DNA of 23,112 nucleotides from Desulfobacterales bacterium. Lineage in GTDB: Bacteria > Desulfobacterota > Desulfobacteria > Desulfobacterales > JAFDCJ01. Shown one piece after another: positions 16,584 through 23,112 of this stretch. The stretch lies in contig CP070771.1 in assembly GCA_020345785.1 (NCBI GenBank), forward strand, positions 6,979,947 through 7,003,058, in the 5' to 3' direction. The translations under genes and the position numbers were made by a program. Under the pieces are notes generated by a model. It ran no database searches. It saw nothing but the letters and a program-made list of their open reading frames with translations, and was not told the DNA's origin. Numbering within the stretch: the first letter of the stretch is position 1; each line of letters starts with the position of its first letter.

Positions 16584-16717
16584 GAGATCGCTTGCTCCGT
16601 TACTGAAGTTGAATGGTTTATTGGAATGAAAACGGAAATAAAGATGGTTCGGTTCACCCCTTGCTTTTCAAACTGAATGGAATATGAATGGCGTTATCTA
16701 CCCACTACATCAAGGAC

Positions 16718-17425
16718 CTAGACCGCACCGAAACGACGTTCACGAGCTTGGAAGTCTTTTAAGATTTGCAGCAACTCATCTTTGCCGAAATCAGGCCACA
16801 ACGTAGGGGTTACGAAGATCTCCGAGTAGGCGATTTGCCAGAGTAAAAAATTGCTGATCCGCATTTCTCCGCTGGTTCTGATTAACAAGTCCGGATCGGG
16901 GATGTCGCGGGTGTAAAGATGATCGGCCACGATTTCCGCCGTGATGGATTCCGGTTTAACCAGACCGCACTTCACTTTGTCTGCCAGGCTCTGAGCCATT
17001 GCCACAATTTCAGCCCGGCCGCCATAACTCAGCGCCAGGATAAGGTCCATGGCCGTATTGTCTTTGGTAGCCGCGATTGTTTCCTGCAGGGCTTGGCGAA
17101 CCTCGGGCGGCAAGCGATCTACCTGCCCGATAACCCGCAACCGGATATTGTTCTCTACCAGCTCGCTGAGCTCTGATTTTAGAAATTTTCTCAGCAACAC
17201 CATCAGGGCGTCGACCTCTGTCCTGGGTCGCTGCCAGTTTTCCGTGGAGAACGCATACAGGGTCAGATAGCGAATTCCGATTTCGCGGCATGACCGCACC
17301 ACCGCGCGAACGGCTTCAGATCCTTTCTCGTGGCCTTTGATGCGATTTAACAGACGCTTTTTGGCCCAGCGTCCGTTGCCGTCCATGATAATGGCGATGT
17401 GGACCGGTAAATGGGTCTTATCCAT
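16718..17425 (-). CDS. uppS: Undecaprenyl diphosphate synthase
   Basis: The protein has 235 residues from the ATG at 17425. It is the cis-prenyltransferase that makes the C55 lipid carrier for peptidoglycan and O-antigen synthesis, using isopentenyl and farnesyl diphosphate. Visible motifs are HIAIIMDGNGRWAKKR (catalytic Asp and P-loop), TLYAFSTENWQRP, LSYGGRAEIV and RTSGEMRISNFLLWQ with AYSEIF. The frame continues upstream to an ATG at 17515 inside frr, but the added 30 residues are low-complexity Ser/Lys-rich and the domain begins just after MDKTHLP, so the short form is chosen. Neither start has a good ribosome site. It follows the frr stop by 25 bp, so coupling to frr translation is plausible. 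Confidence 0.95.
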   Translation of the reverse strand: MDKTHLPVHIAIIMDGNGRWAKKRLLNRIKGHEKGSEAVRAVVRSCREIGIRYLTLYAFSTENWQRPRTEVDALMVLLRKFLKSELSELVENNIRLRVIGQVDRLPPEVRQALQETIAATKDNTAMDLILALSYGGRAEIVAMAQSLADKVKCGLVKPESITAEIVADHLYTRDIPDPDLLIRTSGEMRISNFLLWQIAYSEIFVTPTLWPDFGKDELLQILKDFQARERRFGAV

Positions 17426-17450
17426 TTCAGCAGAGCCGGCGGAAGAGGGG

Positions 17451-18008
17451 CTAGAATTCAAGAATCTCTTTCTCTTTGTCGTTAAAGCATTCGTCGATAA
17501 GCTTGATTTGCTCATCGGTTATTTTCTGAACCTGATCCTGGGCCTTGTAGAGGTCGTCTTCCGAAATCTCACCGTCTTTTTTCATGCTTTTCAGCAGGTC
17601 ATTGGAATCACGTCGAATATTCCTAAGAGAGATTTTGTAGTCTTCGCACATCTTGTGCACGACCTTAACGAGTTCCTTGCGGCGCTCTTCCGTCAGGGGA
17701 GGTATCGTAATTCGAATGATTTTGCCGTCATTTGAGGGGGTCAGTCCCAGATCGGATTTCATTATGGCCTTTTCGATATCCTTGATCACGGATGTGTCCC
17801 AAGGCTGAATCGTAATGAGACGGCTTTCCGGCACTGCCAGGGTAGCCATCTGATTCAAAGGCGTCATGGTGCCGTAATAATCGACTTTAATCCCGTCGAG
17901 AATAGATAGGGAAGCCCGGCCGGTCCGCAATCGTTTTAATTCTCTTTCCAATGTGGCAACTGATTTCTCCATGCTCTGCCTGGTTTCATCATAAATCGAT
18001 TCAATCAT
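17451..18008 (-). CDS. frr: Ribosome recycling factor
   Basis: The protein has 185 residues, the family's standard length. With EF-G it splits the post-termination ribosome. The pattern is diagnostic: an N-terminal helix [26 protein letters not shown], then [30 protein letters not shown], then the helical return [18 protein letters not shown] and [17 protein letters not shown] lies eight bases before the ATG. It is 35 bp downstream of pyrH and 25 bp upstream of the uppS start. Confidence 0.98.
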   Translation of the reverse strand: MIESIYDETRQSMEKSVATLERELKRLRTGRASLSILDGIKVDYYGTMTPLNQMATLAVPESRLITIQPWDTSVIKDIEKAIMKSDLGLTPSNDGKIIRITIPPLTEERRKELVKVVHKMCEDYKISLRNIRRDSNDLLKSMKKDGEISEDDLYKAQDQVQKITDEQIKLIDECFNDKEKEILEF

Positions 18009-18043
18009 GGGGAGTTACCTCTTCGCTGTATTGATTTATCAGG

Positions 18044-18760
18044 TTAATAGTTGATTAAGGTGCCGACATCCTCACCGCACACGACTCTGCGAATGTTGCC
18101 TTTGTCTTTTAGTTTGAATACGGCAAGGGGTAAGTGATTATCCATGGCAAGGGAGATCGCCGTCATGTCCATCACTTTGAGCTGCTTTTCAAGCACCTCC
18201 ATGTAACTGATTCGTTTGAGCAATTTGGCATCCTTCTCTTGGACGGGATCTGCATCGTAGACGCCATCAACTTTGGTGGCCTTTAACAGGATTTCAGCGT
18301 GTATTTCCTGGCTTCGCAGAACGGCGGCTGTATCCGTTGTAAAATAAGGATTTCCCGTTCCGGCGCCGAAAATTACCACCCGGCCGCGTTCCAAATGACG
18401 GTTCGCTCGGCGCATAATGTAAGGTTCGGCAACCTCATGCATCGATATGGCTGTCTGCACGCGGGTTTGAATGTCCTGCTTCTCTAAGGCATCCTGCAGG
18501 GCGATACTGTTTATAACCGTCGCCAGCATCCCCATGTGATCGGCCGAGGTGCGGTCCATGCCGTGGGAACTCAATGCAATGCCCCGGAATATATTGCCTC
18601 CCCCTACGATGATGCCGACCTGAACCCCGAGTTCTGCTATCGAGCGGATCTCACCGGCGACATATTTAATCATTGCGGGACTAATGCCGAAGCTCTGATC
18701 TCCCATCAGTGCTTCGCCACTCAATTTCACCGCAACACGTTTGTAAATGGGTTGGTTCAC
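18044..18760 (-). CDS. pyrH: UMP kinase
   Basis: The protein has 238 residues. It phosphorylates UMP to UDP with ATP and is a hexameric member of the amino-acid kinase fold, normally activated by GTP and inhibited by UTP. Motifs seen: [10 protein letters not shown] at the N-terminus, [24 protein letters not shown], and [17 protein letters not shown] with the UMP/ATP-binding residues. The start is GTG (18758-18760) with AGGTG six bases upstream; an ATG one base away is followed by a stop in its frame. It lies between tsf (68 bp, containing a heptad array) and frr (35 bp), as in most bacteria. Confidence 0.97.
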   Translation of the reverse strand: MNQPIYKRVAVKLSGEALMGDQSFGISPAMIKYVAGEIRSIAELGVQVGIIVGGGNIFRGIALSSHGMDRTSADHMGMLATVINSIALQDALEKQDIQTRVQTAISMHEVAEPYIMRRANRHLERGRVVIFGAGTGNPYFTTDTAAVLRSQEIHAEILLKATKVDGVYDADPVQEKDAKLLKRISYMEVLEKQLKVMDMTAISLAMDNHLPLAVFKLKDKGNIRRVVCGEDVGTLINY

Positions 18761-18809
18761 ATTTACACCTGCTGAAGTTTATAATGCTGATTGAGACTTT
18801 TTTACGGCA

Positions 18810-18837
18810 ATTCGACATTCGACATTCTTCATTCCTG
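18810..18837. repeat. Four-unit heptad array overlapping the tsf stop codon
   Basis: On the + strand the heptads at 18810, 18817, 18824 and 18831 read ATTCGAC, ATTCGAC, ATTCTTC and ATTCCTG; all share ATTC at the same phase. The last two cover the tsf stop codon (18829-18831) and its final two sense codons. The array therefore includes coding sequence at its edge. Confidence 0.7.
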
Positions 18838-19434
18838 AGCTTCGCCGGTTTGAAAGCGAACAAAACGCCTGATCGTGATGTTTTCTCCGATTTTTGCGAT
18901 TAATTCATTCAGTAGATCCTCGACCGACAGCTCCGGATCCCGCACATAGGGTTGATTGAGCAGGCAATTTTCTTTGTAAAATTTATTCATTTTGCCTTCG
19001 ACGATTTTGGCAACAACGTTCTCAGGCTTTCCCAACTCGAGGGTCTGGGCTTGATAAATTTCTCTTTCACGGTTGACTATTTCTTCCGGAATGTCTTCAG
19101 GACGGATGCCCAGAGGATTGCTGGCGGCGATGTGCATGGCGATATTTCTGGTAAAATCGATAAAATCCTCATTTTTTGCCACAAAATCAGTTTCACAGTT
19201 GACTTCAACCAGCACCCCCAGTTTGCCGCCCATATGAATGTAGGATTGCACGGTTCCTTCCGTCATCGCACGTCCGGCGCGTTTCTGGGCGGTCGCCAAT
19301 CCTTTTTTCCGCAGAAAATCTATTGCCTTATCTATATCCCCCTCGCACTCGGTAAGGGCCTGTTTACAATCCATCATTCCAGCACCGGTTTTCTCTCTGA
19401 GTTGTTTAACCAGTGTCGCACTTATTGTTGTCAT
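18829..19434 (-). CDS. tsf: Elongation factor Ts
   Basis: The protein has 201 residues, the short EF-Ts form without the C-terminal extensions of the 283-residue Escherichia coli protein. It exchanges GDP for GTP on EF-Tu. The N-terminal UBA-like domain has VKQLREKTGAGMMDCKQAL, followed by the second signature GKLGVLVEVNCETDFVAKNE and the core ending EDLLNELIAKIGENITIRRF. The open frame extends 32 codons upstream into rpsB, but the ATG at 19434 has GGGAG six bases before it and gives the standard MTTISA N-terminus. Only one base separates it from the rpsB stop, so the two genes are probably translationally coupled. Confidence 0.97.
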   Translation of the reverse strand: MTTISATLVKQLREKTGAGMMDCKQALTECEGDIDKAIDFLRKKGLATAQKRAGRAMTEGTVQSYIHMGGKLGVLVEVNCETDFVAKNEDFIDFTRNIAMHIAASNPLGIRPEDIPEEIVNREREIYQAQTLELGKPENVVAKIVEGKMNKFYKENCLLNQPYVRDPELSVEDLLNELIAKIGENITIRRFVRFQTGEAQE

Positions 19435-19435
19435 C

Positions 19436-20380
19436 TTACTCTCCCGTCTTTTCAACTTCGCTGGTATCTTCGATGTTCGTTTCTTCAGCTTGCGCTTCTG
19501 CCACTTCCTCCAGATCCTCAGTCGGTGCACTGGGCTCTGTGCTTTCTGCGGCTGACCGTTTGATGATTTCTACCACCGGGCCCTGTGTGCCGTCCGATAT
19601 GATTTTGCGTTCACCCGGCTTTAGTTCGGCGCCGACAGCTGTCGTTTCAGCCTCCTCTTCTGATTCTTTATCAACTTGGGCCTGCTGTTTCTCGGCATAA
19701 CGTTCCCGACCTTCCAGGCAGGCATCCGCCATCTTTGAGGTAATGAGACGAATCGCCCGAATGGCGTCATCATTGCCCGGTATCACATAGTCAACGTCAT
19801 CCGGATCACAATTGGTATCCACAATCGCTACGATAGGTATATTAAGCCGGCGGCCTTCACGCACAGCGATGGCTTCGTTTTTAGGATCGACAACAAACAG
19901 TGCCCCCGGCAGTCCGTTCATGGGGCGGATTCCCCCGAGGTTATTGTCGAGTTTGATGCGTTCCTTGGCGAGTTTCAGCCGTTCTTTTTTAGGAAAAAGT
20001 TCAATGGAACCATCGTTCTGGATATTGTTGAGATAGTTCAAGCGGTCGATGCTCTGTCGAATGGTCTGAAAATTGGTTAACATGCCACCCAGCCATCGGT
20101 TGTGCACATAGAACATCTCGCAGCGATTGGCTTCCTCATAGATGGCGTCCCGGGCCTGCTTTTTGGTACCCACAAACAGGACCGATTTGCCCCCGGCAGC
20201 CGTGTCCACAACAAAGTCATAAGCCGCCTTGAACATGCGCACGGTTCGTTGCAGATCAATGATATAAATTCCATTTCGGGCTCCAAAAATATAAGGTTTC
20301 ATTTTTGGATTCCAGCGTTTGGTCTGGTGGCCGAAGTGCACGCCGGCCTCCAACAGTTCTTTCATTGTTACATAAGCCAT
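19436..20380 (-). CDS. rpsB: Ribosomal protein S2 with acidic C-terminal extension
   Basis: The protein has 314 residues. The S2 core (about 1-230) is complete: [61 protein letters not shown] and [16 protein letters not shown]2 binds the 30S head/body junction. After [13 protein letters not shown] comes an ~84-residue tail rich in Glu, Ala and Thr, probably disordered, so the protein is longer than the usual ~240. The frame opens further upstream (to 20452), but GGAG lies seven bases before the ATG at 20380 and [10 protein letters not shown] is the expected beginning. A long stem-loop (20413-20473) precedes it. It is the first gene of the rpsB-tsf-pyrH-frr block. Confidence 0.97.
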   Translation of the reverse strand: MAYVTMKELLEAGVHFGHQTKRWNPKMKPYIFGARNGIYIIDLQRTVRMFKAAYDFVVDTAAGGKSVLFVGTKKQARDAIYEEANRCEMFYVHNRWLGGMLTNFQTIRQSIDRLNYLNNIQNDGSIELFPKKERLKLAKERIKLDNNLGGIRPMNGLPGALFVVDPKNEAIAVREGRRLNIPIVAIVDTNCDPDDVDYVIPGNDDAIRAIRLITSKMADACLEGRERYAEKQQAQVDKESEEEAETTAVGAELKPGERKIISDGTQGPVVEIIKRSAAESTEPSAPTEDLEEVAEAQAEETNIEDTSEVEKTGE

Positions 20381-20412
20381 AGTATTCTCCCTTTCTCTTT
20401 CGGTTATTCCAC

Positions 20413-20473
20413 CGCCGTCATCATTCCTGTTGCCGACTTTGCGGGAAAGCACCGAGAAACAGGTCCGACGGCG
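20413..20473 (-). promoter_or_regulatory. Stem-loop in the rpsB leader, candidate S2 autoregulatory element
   Basis: Perfect outer arms CGCCGTC/GACGGCG (20413-20419, 20467-20473) enclose an internal loop and a second perfect stem CCTGT/ACAGG (20426-20430, 20459-20463). A small CTTT/AAAG hairpin lies in the centre. On the transcript the structure ends about 33 nt before the rpsB start codon. rpsB leaders in gammaproteobacteria are known S2-responsive elements; whether this one is equivalent is inference. Confidence 0.5.
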
Positions 20474-20564
20474 TGAGTGTGATAAAAATCTATCTTAATT
20501 AGCAAAAAATATTATCATCCGCAACCCCTTTTTGCCTATATTTTCAATAAAAAGCGGCCGTGGA

Positions 20565-20613
20565 ACAGAGGACAGAGGCTGAAAGGCTTGGAGGTCTGGA
20601 AACTGGAAAGCAA
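20565..20613. repeat. Short heptad array upstream of rpsB
   Basis: ACAGAGG is repeated exactly at 20565 and 20572. Degenerate heptads follow, among them GGTCTGG (20593) and AAACTGG (20600), which share CTGG one base out of register. The period is clear only for the first pair. It lies between rpsB and the larger array at 20653 and is not in phase with it. Confidence 0.45.
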
Positions 20614-20652
20614 GGTGGCCCCTCAAATAAGACGGGATGACCAATCGATTTC

Positions 20653-20764
20653 GAAAAACTCAGTCCTCAGCACTCAGTCCTTTACGCTTCGCGCGATGCT
20701 CCATGCGCTATGCCCTATGCCCATCCCCCGCAACCCGCAACGCGCAACGCGCACCCCGCAACCC
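20653..20764. repeat. Sixteen-unit degenerate heptad array 3' of prmC
   Basis: On the + strand, 112 bp divide exactly into 16 consecutive heptads, and every one ends in C. Word classes occur in blocks: TCAGTCC (20660, 20674) with TCAGCAC (20667); TATGCCC (20709, 20716) with CATGCGC (20702) and GATGCTC (20695); and GCAACCC (20730, 20758) with GCAACGC (20737, 20744) and GCACCCC (20751). Word content changes while phase is kept. The array ends six bases from the prmC stop codon. No reading frame, tRNA or CRISPR-like spacing is present. Confidence 0.85.
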
Positions 20765-20769
20765 GTTCC

Positions 20770-21675
20770 CTACCCTTTCTTTCTCATCCAAACCACCCGA
20801 TCATATCCGCTATAGTCTTTGGCGCAATTGAATTCTTCGTAACGATCAACGCCGGCGGCAATCCTGCGGACATCATTTCTTTGATCATGGCCGATTTCCA
20901 GGACAAGCACGCCGGCCGTTTTGAGATAGTTGTGAGCCGTGCCGATAATTGTTCGATAGCAGGCCAGTCCGTCCTCGGCGCCGTCGAGGGCGGCAAGCGG
21001 TTCATATCTGTTTATTTCGGGCTGCAGCCCGCCGATGTCATCGCTGGGAACATAGGGCGGGTTTGACACAATCATATCAAAGCTTGTTTTGGTTTCATTC
21101 AATGCTGCGAACCAGTCGCCGACAAACAAATGAATCCTCGGTGAATATTCATAACGGCTGACATTGGCGCGGGCCACCTCAACTGCCGGCAGGAATCGAT
21201 CTGAGGCAAAATAAATATGCTGCGGCAGTTGTGAGGCCAAGGCCATCACAATAGCCCCCGAACCGGTTCCGAGATCCAGGATGCGCTGAGAATGCGAATC
21301 AGCGCGTTGGGATAAAAGATCTAAGGCCTTCTCCACCAGGCATTCGGTTTCCGGCCTCGGAATCAGAACATCCTGATTAACCTTCAGATCCAGTGACCAG
21401 AACTCTTTAACGCCCAGAATGTAAGCAACCGGCTCACGCTTGATTCTGCGTTTAATCAATGCCTTGAACCTTTGCAGCTCGTCGTCGATCAGCGGTTTAT
21501 CGTAATTTAAGTACAAATCAATACGATCTAGCTTCAAAGCATGTGCCAGCAATATTTCACCGGTGGCCCTTGGGCTGTCGATGTCATGTTCCTTTAAATA
21601 GGACGTCGTCCACCGAATAAGCTCAATGATGGTCCATTGGTTATTCGCCGGGGTGGTGACTGCTTTTTCACTCAT
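20770..21675 (-). CDS. prmC: Peptide chain release factor N5-glutamine methyltransferase
   Basis: The protein has 301 residues. PrmC methylates the Gln of the GGQ motif in release factors using S-adenosylmethionine, which raises termination efficiency. An N-terminal helical domain (about 1-95, ending PVAYILG with KEFW) recognises the factor. The methyltransferase fold follows with RPETECLVE, the SAM loop LDLGTGSGAIVMALA, and the catalytic NPPYVPSDD, which binds the Gln side chain. It is 56 bp downstream of prfA, whose product is its substrate, the usual pairing. The ATG lacks a strong ribosome site. The 3' spacer contains the large heptad array. Confidence 0.96.
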   Translation of the reverse strand: MSEKAVTTPANNQWTIIELIRWTTSYLKEHDIDSPRATGEILLAHALKLDRIDLYLNYDKPLIDDELQRFKALIKRRIKREPVAYILGVKEFWSLDLKVNQDVLIPRPETECLVEKALDLLSQRADSHSQRILDLGTGSGAIVMALASQLPQHIYFASDRFLPAVEVARANVSRYEYSPRIHLFVGDWFAALNETKTSFDMIVSNPPYVPSDDIGGLQPEINRYEPLAALDGAEDGLACYRTIIGTAHNYLKTAGVLVLEIGHDQRNDVRRIAAGVDRYEEFNCAKDYSGYDRVVWMRKKG

Positions 21676-21731
21676 GGACGCACGCGAATTTTTTAGATAT
21701 GATTCTTGTTTTGCCTTGCCCCGCTGACAGC

Positions 21732-22811
21732 TTACTCATGCGAAACCGCTTCTGCTTTTTGGAGCGCCTGGGTCTGGTAATAAGTTACCAGGTTGTCGAT
21801 GAGTTCGTCTATATTGCCCTGCATAATACTATCCAGTTTGTAAAGCGTCAGGCCGATCCGGTGATCGGTCACGCGTCCCTGGGGAAAATTGTAGGTTCTG
21901 ATTCGGCCGCTTCGGTCGCCCGTGCCGACCTGGTTTTTGCGTTCTTCCGACCTCTTTTCATTCTGTTCAGTGGTTATTTGATCCAGCAGCCTGGACCGCA
22001 GCACTTTCATGGCCTTTAGCTTGTTCTTATGCTGTGATTTTTCGTCCTGACAGGTCACGACAAGGCCGGTCGGCAGGTGGGTGATGCGCACCGCCGAATC
22101 GGTTGTGTTGACGCTTTGTCCCCCGGGACCGGTGGAACGGTAAACATCGACTTTGATCTCGGACGGATCAATGGCGACATCGACCTCTTCCGCCTCGGGC
22201 AGGACAGCCACCGTCACCGCGGAGGTGTGGATGCGACCCTGGGTTTCTGTGGCCGGAACCCTCTGCACCCGATGGGTACCGCTTTCATACTTGAAAATAC
22301 TGTAGGCACCCTTGCCCTGAATCATGACAATGATCTCTTTCAGCCCGCCGACTCCGGTGGGATGTTGCGTCATCACCTCCACTTTCCAGTTTCGGTTCTC
22401 GGCAAAGCGGCTGTACATCCTGAAAAGATCACCGGCGAACAGTGCAGCCTCTTCGCCGCCGGTTCCGGCCCTGATCTCTAAAATAACATTTTTTTCATCG
22501 TTGGGATCTTTGGGCAGCAGCAGCAGCTTAATTTCTTCTTCGATATCTTCTTTTGCCAGATTCAGTCTGGCAATCTCATCCCGCGCCAGATTTTTTATTT
22601 CAGGATCAGAGTCTTTAAGCAGCTCATGGCTCTCCTCAAGATCCTGCAGCGTCTGTCTAAATTTGCGATAGGCCGCTACGATCTTATTCAGCTCGGCGTG
22701 CTCGCGCACGTATTTCTGGTAGGCTTCCCGGTTCTGGACGACCTGGGAATCGCTCAATCGCTTTTCGAGCTCTACGAAGCGTTCTTCTACCTCTGCTAAT
22801 CTCTCAAACAT
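21732..22811 (-). CDS. prfA: Peptide chain release factor 1
   Basis: The protein has 359 residues, the normal length. RF1 reads UAA and UAG and releases the finished peptide. The long N-terminal coiled coil (about 1-95) is followed by [18 protein letters not shown], the codon-reading block with PAT in [19 protein letters not shown] (marking RF1 rather than RF2), and the catalytic GGQ in [17 protein letters not shown]. The C-terminus has [12 protein letters not shown]. The ATG has no obvious Shine-Dalgarno sequence; a stable hairpin lies about 30 bases upstream. It leads the prfA-prmC pair. Confidence 0.97.
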   Translation of the reverse strand: MFERLAEVEERFVELEKRLSDSQVVQNREAYQKYVREHAELNKIVAAYRKFRQTLQDLEESHELLKDSDPEIKNLARDEIARLNLAKEDIEEEIKLLLLPKDPNDEKNVILEIRAGTGGEEAALFAGDLFRMYSRFAENRNWKVEVMTQHPTGVGGLKEIIVMIQGKGAYSIFKYESGTHRVQRVPATETQGRIHTSAVTVAVLPEAEEVDVAIDPSEIKVDVYRSTGPGGQSVNTTDSAVRITHLPTGLVVTCQDEKSQHKNKLKAMKVLRSRLLDQITTEQNEKRSEERKNQVGTGDRSGRIRTYNFPQGRVTDHRIGLTLYKLDSIMQGNIDELIDNLVTYYQTQALQKAEAVSHE

Positions 22812-22839
22812 AGGTCTTAATATCTACTGCTTAGTAAAT

Positions 22840-22872
22840 CCGGCAACCTGATAATCATCATCCGGCTGCCGG
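22840..22872 (-). promoter_or_regulatory. Hairpin in the prfA leader
   Basis: Nine-base arms (22840-22848 and 22864-22872) pair with one G-U wobble in the minus-strand RNA around a 15-base loop. The hairpin ends 28 nt before the prfA ATG. No U tract follows on that strand, so it is not an intrinsic terminator; a leader structure or processing site is possible. Confidence 0.4.
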
Positions 22873-23112
22873 TGGTTAATATCAAATTGTTACCGGTTCT
22901 GATTTTCTCTCACAGGCAAGAAATCCGGCCGACTCATCTGAAGATAATTTCAACCTAATTTTTTTTCAGGCAGCCTCAAATTCAGCGATATGACCGGAGA
23001 ACTTATTAGACACAGCGCCATGATTCATCCTGTATTCGCCCTTTTATTGTTGGTTTAAAATCTAACGCTTCGGGCCAGGTAGACACAACGCTGTGTATGT
23101 ATGCACAATGAT
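22873..23112. other. Region upstream of prfA, content unresolved
   Basis: No convincing gene is visible before the window ends. One minus-strand frame is open from the window edge to a stop at 23006-23008 (about 34 codons), which could be the end of a gene lying outside or mere chance. rpmE, often found before prfA, is not recognisable here. An ACACA/TGTGT pair lies near 23083-23096. Confidence 0.4.

Noticed and set aside
17426..17515. N-terminally extended UppS overlapping frr
   Set aside because: The extra residues are low-complexity, have no ribosome site, and make the protein longer than the family norm.
18952..19563. Long + strand open frame opposite tsf and the end of rpsB (similar ones at 4216-4671 and 15058-15513)
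   Set aside because: These lie antisense to clear conserved genes, lack ribosome sites and show no family motifs; they follow from codon bias of the real gene.
20474..20560. Sigma-70 promoter for rpsB
   Set aside because: Several partial hexamers (TTGAAA, TTGCGG, GATAAT) occur on the minus strand but none pair with acceptable spacing.
20653..20764. CRISPR array or coding sequence as an explanation of the repeat
   Set aside because: Units are 7 bp with no spacers and no conserved long repeat. A 7-bp period is not a multiple of 3, and the frames are interrupted or lack coding character.
22966..23028. Twenty-codon minus-strand ORF upstream of prfA that could be a leader peptide
   Set aside because: No good ribosome site and no attenuator-like terminator after it.
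23006..23112. Minus-strand open frame entering from the window edge (about 34 codons)
   Set aside because: Too short to separate from chance, and the peptide matches no family I recognise, including L31, which often precedes prfA.

Overview
The window reads as part of a chromosome from a Gram-negative bacterium, most likely Desulfobacterota (former Deltaproteobacteria). Three things support this: the gene order rpsB-tsf-pyrH-frr-uppS-cdsA-dxr-rseP, a fused PurS-PurL protein of about 1000 residues with a separate PurQ, and a type IV pilus minor-pilin/PilY1 operon. The assignment is inferred from gene order and protein architecture, not from a database search.

Layout. Positions 1-735 hold the C-terminal part of GroEL on the + strand, closed by a strong terminator. 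A secreted LysM protein (1014-2063, +) follows with its own promoter. It converges on the pilus operon at a perfect bidirectional terminator (2169-2212). The minus-strand pilus operon runs fimT-pilV-pilW-pilX-pilY1-small secreted protein (8147 down to 2336) and is preceded by a good sigma-54 (-24/-12) promoter match. Next on the minus strand are purL (PurSL type) and purQ (12695 down to 8697), which make formylglycinamidine ribonucleotide. The right half is a long minus-strand housekeeping block: prfA and prmC (release factor 1 and its methylase), then rpsB-tsf-pyrH-frr-uppS-cdsA-dxr-rseP. That block covers translation (S2, EF-Ts, RRF), UMP kinase, and envelope/isoprenoid synthesis (undecaprenyl-PP synthase, CDP-diglyceride synthase, DXP reductoisomerase, site-2 protease).

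The genes are ordinary; the spacers are not. At least seven intergenic stretches (near 8662, 9647, 14187, 15609, 18810, 20565 and 20653) contain short arrays written in 7-bp words. The words differ from array to array but the 7-bp phase holds within each one. The largest is 16 consecutive heptads (20653-20764), every one ending in C on the + strand. Two arrays are arranged as converging inverted arms. Almost all lie directly 3' of a minus-strand stop codon, and two overlap it. A separate REP/BIME-like pair of hairpins lies in front of purL, and a long stem-loop lies in the rpsB leader. I regard the heptad arrays as the most interesting content of the window.
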